Origin: Terriglobia bacterium
Lineage (GTDB): Bacteria > Acidobacteriota > Terriglobia > Acidiferrales > UBA7541
Reading direction: 5' to 3'
Assembly (NCBI GenBank): GCA_020073585.1
Contig: JAIQEV010000012.1
Coordinates: 1 to 64,000, forward strand
Length of the DNA stretch: 64,000 bases
Within the stretch, counting starts at the first letter, position 1; every line of letters begins with the position of its first letter. Shown here one piece after another: positions 24,390 to 32,627 of the stretch. The notes beneath the pieces were generated by a model that made no database searches, had not been told where the DNA came from, and worked only from the letters and a program-made list of their open reading frames with translations. Made by a program: the position numbers and the translations under genes.

Positions 24390-26273
24390 TTAATGGAAGG
24401 AGATTGCGGTGATCTCGCCGTCGTAGCTTCCCCCCGGCGTGAGTGTGTAGCGGATACTTCCCATGCGGCCTGCCCATCGCGCGCAGGGATTGGCCCCGGC
24501 GCTTGATTCCTTCTCCGCCACGCGATATTCGATCTGCTCCGTATCCCTGGCGTGCAGATGCATCTCCAGGCCGTTCATGCGCAGCGTCAAGGCGGCTTCG
24601 TGGTTTGGCGAACATATAAGGCCCTCGATCCGGCCCTGCATGGAATAAATCTGCGCCTTCGCGGGGGCGGCAGACGCCTTTGGTTCCTCCTTTTCCGTTT
24701 CCTCCGGGAGCTCCACGCTTACCCTGGTGGTTGCGTTCTCCGTGCCTCGCTCAGCCCGCGTGCGGCGATACTCCTCATAACCATTCACGCTGCTCGCAAA
24801 AGACTGCGCCATGGCCGCCTCGACCGGGGTCCCCGCGGCCTTCAGGATTCGCTGGGCCAATATCCCGGCATCCTCCACGCGGTTCAGCGCCAACAGGATA
24901 TGGCCCAGGTTGATCGCATATTGCAGCTCCCCCGGGGCCAGTTCCACCGCTCGCTTCGCTGCGGAAAATGCTTTGTCCTTCGTCTCCGGCCGCGCCAAGT
25001 AGAAAAACGAGAGCGTGGCGTAGGCCGGCGCAAAATTCGGATTGATCTGAATCGCCTTTTCCAGATCGGAGGTGGCTCGGGCCGCCGTCTCCGGATCGTA
25101 GCGCCCTGCCTGCTGCGTTAGCATGGCGTTCAAATACAAGGCGAAGAAAGAATGCGAGTCCAGGCGAACCGCCTCGGCGTATTCCTGGGCGGCCGGCTGC
25201 ATTTGGCCTTGCCGGTACCAGAAAAACCCCAGGCTCTCGTGCGCTGCCGCCAGATGCGGGTCCAGTTCCAGGGCCTGATCCAGCAGGGCTTTGGCCTCCC
25301 TCATGCGTCCCATGTGCAGGTGAAAATCTCCCCGCAGTGCCGCGGATTCCGCGGGCGAGAGCGCTCGCACCGTAAACGTCTTTTCCGCGTTTTCCGCCGG
25401 AGCTTTCATCCGCACATAGCGAAACGCGGACTGGCTCACGTAGCCGTCGAGGCGTTTTCCGAACTGCTTTAGATCGCCGAAAGCCTGCCCGGCCGCGGCC
25501 ATCTGGTCCCCGGTCGTGCCGAAAGCCTCGAGAAATTTCTTCAATAGCTCCTCGCGGCGTGATTCCGGCTCCAGCATCAGGTAATGAACCAACGCCCACG
25601 ATTCGGCGTAAAACACCGAGGCGCGGTTGCTTTCGTTGTAGTACGGCGAATGGTGATCCACCTGCAAGAGCGTGGCGATGGGAATGTGCCTTTCCTGGGC
25701 CAGCAGCAGGAGATGCTGTTCGTCGTATTGTCCGAGCCGGACCTCCTTCTCTTCTACGGTCGTATTTCCATAAAACTCCGCCAGTCCTTCGTTTAGCCAC
25801 GCCGGCAGGTCGCGAAAATTCAGGTTCAGCAGCGCGTGCGTGTATTCGTGGTAGATCGTGTGATAAGGGTTCTCTCCGGAAACGTCCACGCGCAGCGCCA
25901 CATAATGTTTTTCCGGACCCGCGGTATAAATCCCCGCCGGATGAACGCTCCCTTTGACCTCCCAGAAAGCGGGTAGCAGCGCTTTCAGGGAATTCTCGTT
26001 TTTCGCGGCCAGGATCAGCACCGGCTGCCCGGGATCCACCCGCAGCTTCGGAAAGGCCGCTTGAAACACGGCGCGAATCTGCTCGAATTGATTGGCCACC
26101 CGGCGCGCCTGCTTCTCGCCGGCGTTGCTCGATACCAGAAAATGCGGTGTCCGGACTTCAATCCAGATTTCGTCTTTACCCCCGGCGCGCAAACCGCCTG
26201 CCGCAATTAAAAAGAGCGCGAGAAACCTGAATGGAAAGCGGAAGGGTAAGTAGCGAAACATATGACTACTCAT
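24390..26273 (-). CDS. TPR protein with HExxH metallopeptidase-like domain (DUF1570-like)
   Basis: 627 aa. The signal peptide covers about residues 1-30. A zincin-like domain with His142-Glu143-Tyr-Thr-His146 and downstream Glu162/Glu166 (LNEGLAEFYG) follows, in the arrangement of gluzincins, so it may be an active protease. From about residue 305 to 500 several TPR helices are visible (GDFHLHMGRMREAKALLDQALELDP and similar). The C-terminal 120 residues are a separate beta-rich domain. An internal Met at residue 5 is an alternative start. It is convergent with the amidohydrolase. Confidence 0.85.
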   Translation of the reverse strand: MSSHMFRYLPFRFPFRFLALFLIAAGGLRAGGKDEIWIEVRTPHFLVSSNAGEKQARRVANQFEQIRAVFQAAFPKLRVDPGQPVLILAAKNENSLKALLPAFWEVKGSVHPAGIYTAGPEKHYVALRVDVSGENPYHTIYHEYTHALLNLNFRDLPAWLNEGLAEFYGNTTVEEKEVRLGQYDEQHLLLLAQERHIPIATLLQVDHHSPYYNESNRASVFYAESWALVHYLMLEPESRREELLKKFLEAFGTTGDQMAAAGQAFGDLKQFGKRLDGYVSQSAFRYVRMKAPAENAEKTFTVRALSPAESAALRGDFHLHMGRMREAKALLDQALELDPHLAAAHESLGFFWYRQGQMQPAAQEYAEAVRLDSHSFFALYLNAMLTQQAGRYDPETAARATSDLEKAIQINPNFAPAYATLSFFYLARPETKDKAFSAAKRAVELAPGELQYAINLGHILLALNRVEDAGILAQRILKAAGTPVEAAMAQSFASSVNGYEEYRRTRAERGTENATTRVSVELPEETEKEEPKASAAPAKAQIYSMQGRIEGLICSPNHEAALTLRMNGLEMHLHARDTEQIEYRVAEKESSAGANPCARWAGRMGSIRYTLTPGGSYDGEITAISFH

Positions 26274-26391
26274 TTATCCGAGACGCTCAGTCCTGTCAAG
26301 AATAGAACTGGGCGGCTGGTGGTTGTTTTCGTTCTCCGCAGCTTTTACACTGCCCGTGCTTTCCTTTTTGCACTCCGGACGGTGGATTTCC

Positions 26392-27315
26392 GTGCCTGTC
26401 ACTCAGCGCCTCAAAGCCGATCTCTCCCTCGCTCTGGCCACTTTCCTTTGGGGCGTGACCTTCGTCGTCGTCAAAGATGCCGTTTCCCGCTCCTCCGTTT
26501 TCCTCTTTCTCTCTCTGCGTTTCGGCCTGGCCGCGCTCATCCTGGTGGTCCTGCAACGCAAAGCCCTGCGCAAACTCCGCCGCGAAGAACTGCTCGCTGG
26601 CGTCTGGCTCGGCCTGTTCATGTTCGGCGGCTATGTCTTTCAGACCTTCGGCCTGGTTTTCACCACGCCGATCAAATCGAGTTTCGTCACCGGCACCAGC
26701 GTGGTCCTCGTGCCCGTGCTTTTGGCCCTGTTCTGGCGCGGCCGTCTGCATCTCTGGGAGTACGCCGGAGCGCTGGCCGCCATCGGCGGTCTCTATTTCC
26801 TGACCGTGCCCGGAGGGCCCGTCGCGCGGCTGAATCTCGGCGATCTCCTCACCCTTGTGGGCGCAACGCTGTACGCCTTCCACATCATTCTAGTGGGACA
26901 GTACGCGCGCACCCATCCGCATGCCTCGCTGTGCTTCCTGCAGGTTGCGGCCACCGCGCTTCTGGCGGCGGGAGGGTGTCTGCTCGGCGCGGCCACCGGC
27001 TGGCAACGCCCGCGCTTCGACGCCAGTTGGCAACTCTATGTGGGCATCGGAATCACCGCGGTCTTCGCCACCGCCGTGGCCTTCACCCTCCAGTTGTGGG
27101 CGCAGCGCTACACCTCGCCGAGCCATGCGGCGGTGATCTTCGCGCTGGAGCCGGTGTTTGCGGCGGGCACTTCGTATCTGCTGCTGGGCGAGCGGCTCGG
27201 CGGGCGGGCGCTGCTGGGCGCGGGGCTGGTGATGGCGGGAATTTTAATGGCCGAACTGAAAGGGCCGGCGCCGGCGGCGCCGGAGTCCGCCGAGCCGGCT
27301 GCGGGGGCACGATAG
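26392..27315 (+). CDS. EamA/DMT-family transporter
   Basis: 307 aa polytopic membrane protein with about ten helices and two EamA repeats (for example the GVTFVVVKDAV first repeat and the YTSPSHAAVIFALEPVFAAG second repeat). The family moves metabolites such as amino acids or purines; the substrate is unknown. The start is taken as GTG at 26392; a TTG at 26323 would add 23 residues. The strand base bias changes from C-rich to G-rich inside this gene at about 27.1 kb (see findings), yet the frame is intact throughout. Confidence 0.88.
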   Translation: MPVTQRLKADLSLALATFLWGVTFVVVKDAVSRSSVFLFLSLRFGLAALILVVLQRKALRKLRREELLAGVWLGLFMFGGYVFQTFGLVFTTPIKSSFVTGTSVVLVPVLLALFWRGRLHLWEYAGALAAIGGLYFLTVPGGPVARLNLGDLLTLVGATLYAFHIILVGQYARTHPHASLCFLQVAATALLAAGGCLLGAATGWQRPRFDASWQLYVGIGITAVFATAVAFTLQLWAQRYTSPSHAAVIFALEPVFAAGTSYLLLGERLGGRALLGAGLVMAGILMAELKGPAPAAPESAEPAAGAR

Positions 27316-27343
27316 ATCGCGCACCCGCAACGAGGATTCCGAA

Positions 27344-27985
27344 CTAGCGACTGTTGGAGGCGTACTTCACGTCGAGCGGCTCGAACATGGTGGCCGTAGC
27401 GGCGTGCGATTTTTCGTAGGCCGCGATGCTGGCTTCGTGCTGCAGCGTGGTGCCGATGTCGTCGAGGCCCTGCAGCAGGAATTCCTTGCGGGCGGGCGGA
27501 ATCTCGAACTTGTAGCACAAGCCGTGTTTGTCGCTGACGGTCTGCTTGGGCAAATCCACGGTCAGCGTGTAGCCCTCTTCTTTTTCGGTGCGCTTGAAGA
27601 GTTCCTCGACCTGCTCTTCGGAAAGAATCGCCGGGAGGATGCCGTTCTTGAAGCAGTTGTTGTAGAAAATGTCGGCGTAGCTCGGCGCGAGGATCACGCG
27701 GAAGCCGTAGTCCTTCACGCCCCAGGGAGCGTGCTCGCGGCTGGAGCCGCAGCCGAAGTTGGCGCGGGCCAGCAGGACGGAGGCGCCCTGGTAGCGCGGG
27801 AAGTTGAGCACGAATTGCGGATTGGGCTTTTCGCCGGGCAGGTAACGCCAGTCGTAGAAGAGGATGCGGCCGAAGCCCTCGCGGGTCAGGGCCTTCAGGA
27901 ATTGCTTGGGCACCATCTGGTCGGTGTCCACGTTGACGCGGTCGAGCGGGGCGACCAGTCCGGCGTGCGTGGTGAAGGGTTGCAT
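27344..27985 (-). CDS. leuD: 3-isopropylmalate dehydratase small subunit
   Basis: 213 aa small chain of isopropylmalate isomerase, which with LeuC converts 2- to 3-isopropylmalate in leucine synthesis. The swivel-domain signature [21 protein letters not shown] is complete and [16 protein letters not shown] is at the N-terminus. The start is the ATG at 27985; upstream frame to 28114 runs through a dispersed repeat and is not coding. It is separated from leuC by 157 bp holding a hairpin and a repeat. Confidence 0.95.
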   Translation of the reverse strand: MQPFTTHAGLVAPLDRVNVDTDQMVPKQFLKALTREGFGRILFYDWRYLPGEKPNPQFVLNFPRYQGASVLLARANFGCGSSREHAPWGVKDYGFRVILAPSYADIFYNNCFKNGILPAILSEEQVEELFKRTEKEEGYTLTVDLPKQTVSDKHGLCYKFEIPPARKEFLLQGLDDIGTTLQHEASIAAYEKSHAATATMFEPLDVKYASNSR

Positions 27986-28030
27986 GGGTTCGCGGCTCCT
28001 CGGATTCCTTTTCTTCGAGCGGAAAGCGAA

Positions 28031-28081
28031 GAGAGATTCCTTCCGACCAGATCGGAATCTTCGATCGCTTCGCTCGGAATG
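28031..28081 (-). repeat. Dispersed repeat, interrupted copy 2
   Basis: On the minus strand it starts CATTCCGAGCGAAGCGA, like copies 1 and 3, and ends GGAATCTCTC, but about 24 bp containing GATTCCGATCTGGTCGGAA are inserted in the middle. It lies between leuC and leuD. Confidence 0.7.
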
Positions 28082-28103
28082 ACAAAAAACTAAATCCAAA
28101 AAC

Positions 28104-28123
28104 GGGCGGGGCAAGCCCCGCCC
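28104..28123 (-). terminator. Terminator-like hairpin between leuC and leuD
   Basis: Perfect 9-bp stem GGGCGGGGC with a 2-nt loop, followed on the minus strand by GTTTTTGG. It is 19 bp after the leuC stop and 118 bp before the leuD start, so it could end or attenuate the transcript between the two genes. Confidence 0.5.
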
Positions 28124-28142
28124 CTACAGCGGAACTGCCGAA

Positions 28143-29564
28143 TCACTCCACGTGGGCGACGTCGAATTCGCGGACGTCGACGAAGTGGCCGGCGATGGCC
28201 GCGGCGGCGGCCATGACCGGGCTGACCAGGTGCGTGCGCCCATCCTTGCCCTGGCGGCCTTCGAAGTTGCGGTTGGAGGTGCTGGCCGAGCGCTCGTGCG
28301 GCGGGAGCACGTCGGCGTTCATGCCGATGCACATGCTGCATCCGGCGTCGCGCCACTCGAAGCCGGCCTCGCGGAAAACCTTGTCCAGGCCTTCCTTTTC
28401 GGCGGCGGACTTGATGCCCCGCGAGCCGGGCACGATCAGCGCCTGCTTCACGCTCTTGGCGACGTGCTTGCCGGCGACGAGATGGGCCGCGGCGCGCAAG
28501 TCGTCCAGGCGGGCGTTGGTGCACGAGCCGATGAAGACGCGGTCCACCGGAATATCCACGATGGGCGTGCCGGGCTTGAGGCCCATGTACTTCAGCGCGC
28601 TCTCCGTGGCTTTCTGGTCGTTGGGATCGGCGAAGGAGCCGGGCTCGGGCACGCGGCCGTTGACCGCGGTGACCATGCCGGGGTTGGTGCCCCAGGTGAC
28701 CTGCGGGGCGAGAGAGCCGGCCTGCAGTTCGAGGGTGGCGTCGAATTTGGCGCCGTCGTCGGTCTTGAGCAGTTTCCAGCGCTCGACCGCTTCCTGAAAG
28801 GCTTTGCCGCGAGGCACGAACGGCCGGCCTTCCATGTACGCGAAGGTGGTGTCGTCCGGAGCGACCATGCCGGCGCGGGCGCCGGCTTCGATGGTCATGT
28901 TGCAGACGGTCATGCGCCCGTCCATGGAGAGGCCGCGGATGGCTTCGCCGCCGTATTCGGCGACGTGGCCGTTGCCGCCGCTGATGCCCATTCTGCCGAT
29001 GATGGCCAGGATGATGTCCTTGGCGGTGACGCCCTTGGGGCGCTTGCCGTGCACCAGGATGCGCATGGTCTTGGAGCGGCCCTGCACCAGGCACTGCGTG
29101 GCGAGGACGTGCTCGATTTCACTGGTGCCGATGCCGAAGGCCAGCGCGCCGAAGGCGCCGTGCGTGGAGGTGTGGCTGTCGCCGCAGACGATGGTCTGGC
29201 CGGGCTGGGTGATGCCCAACTCGGGGCCGATGATGTGCACGATGCCCTGATTGCGGCTGTTCATGTCGAACAGGCGCACGCCGTTTTCACGGCAGTTCTT
29301 CTCCAGGGCGTCGAACTGCTTGATGGCGTCCTGGTCGAGGATCGGCAGGGTGCGGTCGGTGGTCGGTACGGAGTGGTCCATCACCGCGAAGGTAAGGTCG
29401 GGGCGGCGGACCTTGCGGCCCTCGGCGCGAAGCCCGGCGAAGGCTTGCGGAGAAGTGCCTTCGTGGATCAGGTGGCGGTCAATGTAGAGGAGCGCGGGCT
29501 GGCCGGGCTCTTCGTAGACGACGTGATTGTCCCAGATTTTTTCGTAGAGTGTTTTTGGTGGCAT
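28143..29564 (-). CDS. leuC: 3-isopropylmalate dehydratase large subunit
   Basis: 473 aa aconitase-superfamily subunit carrying the 4Fe-4S cluster. Present are [25 protein letters not shown]-type [11 protein letters not shown], the cluster cysteine in [12 protein letters not shown] and the CSMCIG pair in the C-terminal region. The start taken is the ATG giving [11 protein letters not shown]; an ATG nine bases upstream (29573) is equally possible and neither has a strong ribosome site. A hypothetical gene lies 49 bp upstream. Confidence 0.95.
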   Translation of the reverse strand: MPPKTLYEKIWDNHVVYEEPGQPALLYIDRHLIHEGTSPQAFAGLRAEGRKVRRPDLTFAVMDHSVPTTDRTLPILDQDAIKQFDALEKNCRENGVRLFDMNSRNQGIVHIIGPELGITQPGQTIVCGDSHTSTHGAFGALAFGIGTSEIEHVLATQCLVQGRSKTMRILVHGKRPKGVTAKDIILAIIGRMGISGGNGHVAEYGGEAIRGLSMDGRMTVCNMTIEAGARAGMVAPDDTTFAYMEGRPFVPRGKAFQEAVERWKLLKTDDGAKFDATLELQAGSLAPQVTWGTNPGMVTAVNGRVPEPGSFADPNDQKATESALKYMGLKPGTPIVDIPVDRVFIGSCTNARLDDLRAAAHLVAGKHVAKSVKQALIVPGSRGIKSAAEKEGLDKVFREAGFEWRDAGCSMCIGMNADVLPPHERSASTSNRNFEGRQGKDGRTHLVSPVMAAAAAIAGHFVDVREFDVAHVE

Positions 29565-29613
29565 GGCGGTCATTTGGATTTTAGCACCGGCGAAATAGAA
29601 GTCCAAATCGCCG

Positions 29614-30081
29614 CTAGAGCGATTTCCTGGCGGCCTCCAGCATGGCTTTGCGGCGGGCGGCGACGAACTTGGAGACCTGGGCGAAGCGCTCGCGGCTGGC
29701 CTTGGTGCTCATGATGAGTTTTTCGATGTTGGCGAACATGCCGGGGTTCTGGGATTTTTCGCGCAGTTCCTTCAGGAAGGGGTGGATCTTGGCGAAGAGG
29801 AAAAACATCTCGCCGGAGAAGGCGGGATCGAAGAACAGGGTTTCGTTGAGCGCGCCGTTGAGGACGAGCGAAGAAGCCAGGCCCCAGTAGCCCATGACCT
29901 GGCGCAGCCAGTTGTTCTCCTGGGTGCCGAGGGTGTTGCCGTGCTTCATGTAGTCCGCGGCGTTGTCCGGCCAGAACTCGACCAGCCACCAGTTGCGGGC
30001 CTTGCGCAGTTCGGGTTCGCGGCGCAGGTCGTAGAGCTGGAGAATGAGCTGGGCGTCGGCGGCCGTGGGTTTCTTGGGCAT
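29614..30081 (-). CDS. Conserved-looking hypothetical protein, 155 aa
   Basis: 155 aa, soluble, mostly helical, with no signal peptide. The start ATG has AAGGAG 6 nt upstream, which decides against the longer frame to 30132. It has an aromatic-rich block ([20 protein letters not shown]) near residue 30 and a basic helical C-terminus. I do not recognise the family. It precedes leuC on the same strand by 49 bp, so it may be the first gene of that operon. Confidence 0.75.
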   Translation of the reverse strand: MPKKPTAADAQLILQLYDLRREPELRKARNWWLVEFWPDNAADYMKHGNTLGTQENNWLRQVMGYWGLASSLVLNGALNETLFFDPAFSGEMFFLFAKIHPFLKELREKSQNPGMFANIEKLIMSTKASRERFAQVSKFVAARRKAMLEAARKSL

Positions 30082-30750
30082 GGGGATCTCCTTCGAGCGA
30101 TTTGGGTGAAAGTTGGGTTTCGCGCGGGGCATTGTACACCGAGGCGGGGGAGAAGCGTGACTCGTGACTCGTGGAAGAGAGACCCTGGGAGTCGCGATGC
30201 GTGCGGGGGCAGAGGCGAGGCAAGTTCGCGGCCCGCGGTGCGGCGTTCGCGGCTTGGGTCCGGATGAGGGTTGGAAGGGCAGCCTGGCGCTGGGACGCCG
30301 AAGATTGGGCTCGATACTTAAAGTTTTTGTTTAGAGAAAGGGGCGGGGGAGCACCCCCACCCCCGGTGTTTTTTGTAAGAGCGGAATCTAAAGGGGTTAC
30401 GCGAGGGGGTTGCACAAGAGTGTGAAGGCAGGGAGGTTGAAGTACTTTGTTTGCATATTCTTGCGGAGGAGCTTGTAAGAGCTGATTCTGCAGGGGTTGC
30501 GAGGAGGGCCGGGGGTGGCAAAGAAAAGCTTTGGGGCGCTTCGTGGCAGGAGGTCTGTACTGCTGCGTGGGGCGCGCGGACAAGGGAGTAGCTCTTCTCT
30601 CCTCCGCGCTGAAAACGAAGTATAGCTCATGTGGTAATCATAGGCAACGTGATTCAGGAATATCCGCAGTGGCATTCGAATAGATTGTGGAAAACTTGAG
30701 ATCCCATCCTTTCTTCGCAAGGATGGGACATCAAGCCACTCACCTGAGGA
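30082..30750. other. 669-bp non-coding, repeat-bearing region
   Basis: No credible gene is found; open frames here lack ribosome sites and protein-like composition. It contains a G/C-run hairpin (CGGGGGAGCACCCCCA near 30345-30360, then a T run at 30369-30374), and a 37-bp imperfect repeat given separately. The part beyond 30600 is less GC-rich than the coding neighbourhood. Confidence 0.7.
30373..30509. repeat. Imperfect direct repeat with 100-bp period
   Basis: The unit beginning TTGTAAGAGC recurs exactly 100 bp further on, at 30373-30409 and 30473-30509. Both have the form TTGTAAGAGC, then about 10 variable bases, then AGGGGTT and a G-rich tail. The two copies agree at most but not all positions. 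I see only two copies. Confidence 0.65.
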
Positions 30751-31134
30751 TTAATGGGAATGTGGCTTGTTTATAGGATCAGGTTTCATGTTTTTGGGCA
30801 TAGGGTGTTTTGTTGCGCCTCTTAGTTTTCCTCTCTGCCTATTCAGAATTCGCAGAAAGGGCGGAAGCATCCGAAGGAGTAAGGCTTCGATTTCGTGCCG
30901 ATGCGCAGGGTTAGAAATGATGTACCAGCTAAAGTGGTCCCACGATTGGCCGCGCCGCTTGCTCGTACGGGCTTTTCGAATGCGTTGACGGATGTTTCCC
31001 TTTCCAATATAGACGGGAGTCGAGCCGTCGAAGAGAATATAAACCCCCTGGCCCCCATCATGGCTTCCCGGGATTGCTTTGATAGTGTCATCGTTCCGAG
31101 CCCACATTTCGCCGCGCATTGCAATCAGTGCCAT
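30751..31134 (-). CDS. GIY-YIG nuclease-fold protein
   Basis: 127 aa. The core GIY-YIG motifs appear as Gly30-Val31-Tyr32 and Tyr42-Ile43-Gly44 with the catalytic-type Arg51 (RQRIRKA) downstream, followed by His/Glu-containing helices (HRHEIEALLLRML). It is a single-domain nuclease of unknown target, perhaps DNA repair or a mobile-element remnant. The start has GGAAGGAG about 10 nt upstream. It stands alone between non-coding DNA and the TIM-barrel gene, and its base composition is less GC-rich than its neighbours, which hints at acquisition. Confidence 0.8.
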   Translation of the reverse strand: MALIAMRGEMWARNDDTIKAIPGSHDGGQGVYILFDGSTPVYIGKGNIRQRIRKARTSKRRGQSWDHFSWYIISNPAHRHEIEALLLRMLPPFLRILNRQRGKLRGATKHPMPKNMKPDPINKPHSH

Positions 31135-31239
31135 CGTAACGAAACTCCTTCCAGTAAAAAGCTGAGAAGCTGGCTAAGCTTACCGCGAGACATGCGGCTT
31201 TTTTTGTCGGGATAGCGCACGAATTTCTAGGGCAACACG

Positions 31240-32100
31240 CTAGCGGCGGAACTGGGCCAGGGTGGTGTGGTAGGCGCGGGTGACCATCTCGTCGAGGGGG
31301 CGGGTGCGCAGCTCCTTGTTCAGGACTTCGATGCCCACGGGGCCGCGGTAGCCGGCTTGCCAGCAGGCGTCGAGGAAGCCGGGAATGTCGAATTCGCCCT
31401 CGCCGCAGAGGAGGCGGTGGTTGATGGTGTCTTCGAGCAAACTCCAGGGGGCTTGGAAGGTGCCGTCATTGATTTCCACGGCGAGGAAATATTCCATGGG
31501 GAAGCGGGCGATTTCCTCGTAGGGAATGCCGAGTTTGGCGACGTGCCACATGTCGAAGATGACGCCGCCGTTTTTGGCGCCGGCGCCGCGGAGCATGGTC
31601 AGGGTGTCCTCGAGGGTGTCAATCATGGCGAAGGGCATCAGCTCGTAGACGATCTTGGTGCCGTGCTCGGCGGCGTCCTTGCAGAGGGCGGCGAAGGACT
31701 CGATGACCTGCGGCATGGGGGTGTTCTTGTGCTCGAAGTCGCCGACCTTGATGTGCCGGGCGCCGAGAGCCTCGGAGACAGTCAAAAGCATCTTCTTGCG
31801 GATGTCGGACTGGCGTTTCTCTTCGCCAGCGCGGAACCAGTCGCCGAGAAATTCGATCTCGACGTATTTCATGCCGTTGCCGTCGAGGATGCGCTTCATC
31901 TCCGGGAGGGTCCACTTGGTGAGGATCATGTCCAGGTCGGAGTGCCAGAAGCCAATGCCCTTGAAGCCCACTTTGGCGCAGGCTTCCACGCGGTCCTTGA
32001 AATCGAAGATGCTGTGCTCGGGGCCGGTATGCGGGGTGGCGCCGCCGGCGAGGGTCCAGTAGGTGGCGATGAGTTCGACGGTTGCGGGGTTCCAGGTCAT
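31240..32100 (-). CDS. Sugar phosphate isomerase/epimerase-like TIM barrel
   Basis: 286 aa xylose-isomerase-like (AP_endonuc_2) barrel. Metal-ligand-type residues are Glu in YVEIEFLGD, KVGDFEH, YELMPF, DMWHVAKLG, EINDGTF and the final GIEVLN. This family isomerises or dehydrates sugars or inositols; the exact substrate is not shown. A 119-aa cupin gene lies 27 bp upstream on the same strand, so the pair may act on one sugar-type compound. Confidence 0.85.
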   Translation of the reverse strand: MTWNPATVELIATYWTLAGGATPHTGPEHSIFDFKDRVEACAKVGFKGIGFWHSDLDMILTKWTLPEMKRILDGNGMKYVEIEFLGDWFRAGEEKRQSDIRKKMLLTVSEALGARHIKVGDFEHKNTPMPQVIESFAALCKDAAEHGTKIVYELMPFAMIDTLEDTLTMLRGAGAKNGGVIFDMWHVAKLGIPYEEIARFPMEYFLAVEINDGTFQAPWSLLEDTINHRLLCGEGEFDIPGFLDACWQAGYRGPVGIEVLNKELRTRPLDEMVTRAYHTTLAQFRR

Positions 32101-32127
32101 GGCGTGTTCTCCGTTGGGGGCCTGCGA

Positions 32128-32487
32128 TCAGGGCTGCGGATGCTTGAGTTCGACGGTGAGGAGGCGGACCTCGGAATTGCCGATGTTTTCGACCGAGTGC
32201 GGCGGCAGCGGCCCCAGGAATTCGACGAAGGGCGTTTGCCGCGGCGGGCCGGCCTGGCGGGAATCGAAGAGCACCTGGCCGCCGGCGTCGCGGCGGATGA
32301 AATCGCTGGTGCTCTGCACATAGATGACGCTGGTCCATTGGTGGGTGTGCACGGGCACGAAATCGCCCGGCTTGATGATCACTTCCAGATAGCGCACCTG
32401 GTCGTTCTCGAACAAGCGGCGGTGGAAAGCGGGGGCGGCGATGAGGGCGTCGAGGTCGTCGGGCCAGGGCCAGGTCTGCGAAGCCAT
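32128..32487 (-). CDS. Cupin-domain protein
   Basis: 119 aa single cupin. The metal site of motif 1 is VPVHTHQWTSVIYV (His-x-His) and motif 2 is LPPHSVENIG. It is small, soluble and probably metal-binding. It precedes the TIM-barrel gene by 27 bp and follows the permease after 140 bp. The function is undefined. Confidence 0.8.
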   Translation of the reverse strand: MASQTWPWPDDLDALIAAPAFHRRLFENDQVRYLEVIIKPGDFVPVHTHQWTSVIYVQSTSDFIRRDAGGQVLFDSRQAGPPRQTPFVEFLGPLPPHSVENIGNSEVRLLTVELKHPQP

Positions 32488-32627
32488 ACGCGGTGTCTCC
32501 CTCGTCGGAACTTTCTCCAGAAGCCGGAAGGGCAGCTTACCGGAGGGCGACCTTTATACCAAGTTTGGGGAAGGGACGGGCAGAAATCGTCGGGGTGGCG
32601 TGCGATATCCGTTCAGCGGGGCAGTGA

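Noticed and set aside
30373-30509. CRISPR or tRNA-like repeat
   Set aside because: Only two imperfect copies, no spacer pattern and no cloverleaf.
30686-30694. DnaA box (TGTGGAAAA)
   Set aside because: A single match; no cluster of boxes and no replication genes nearby, so not an origin by itself.
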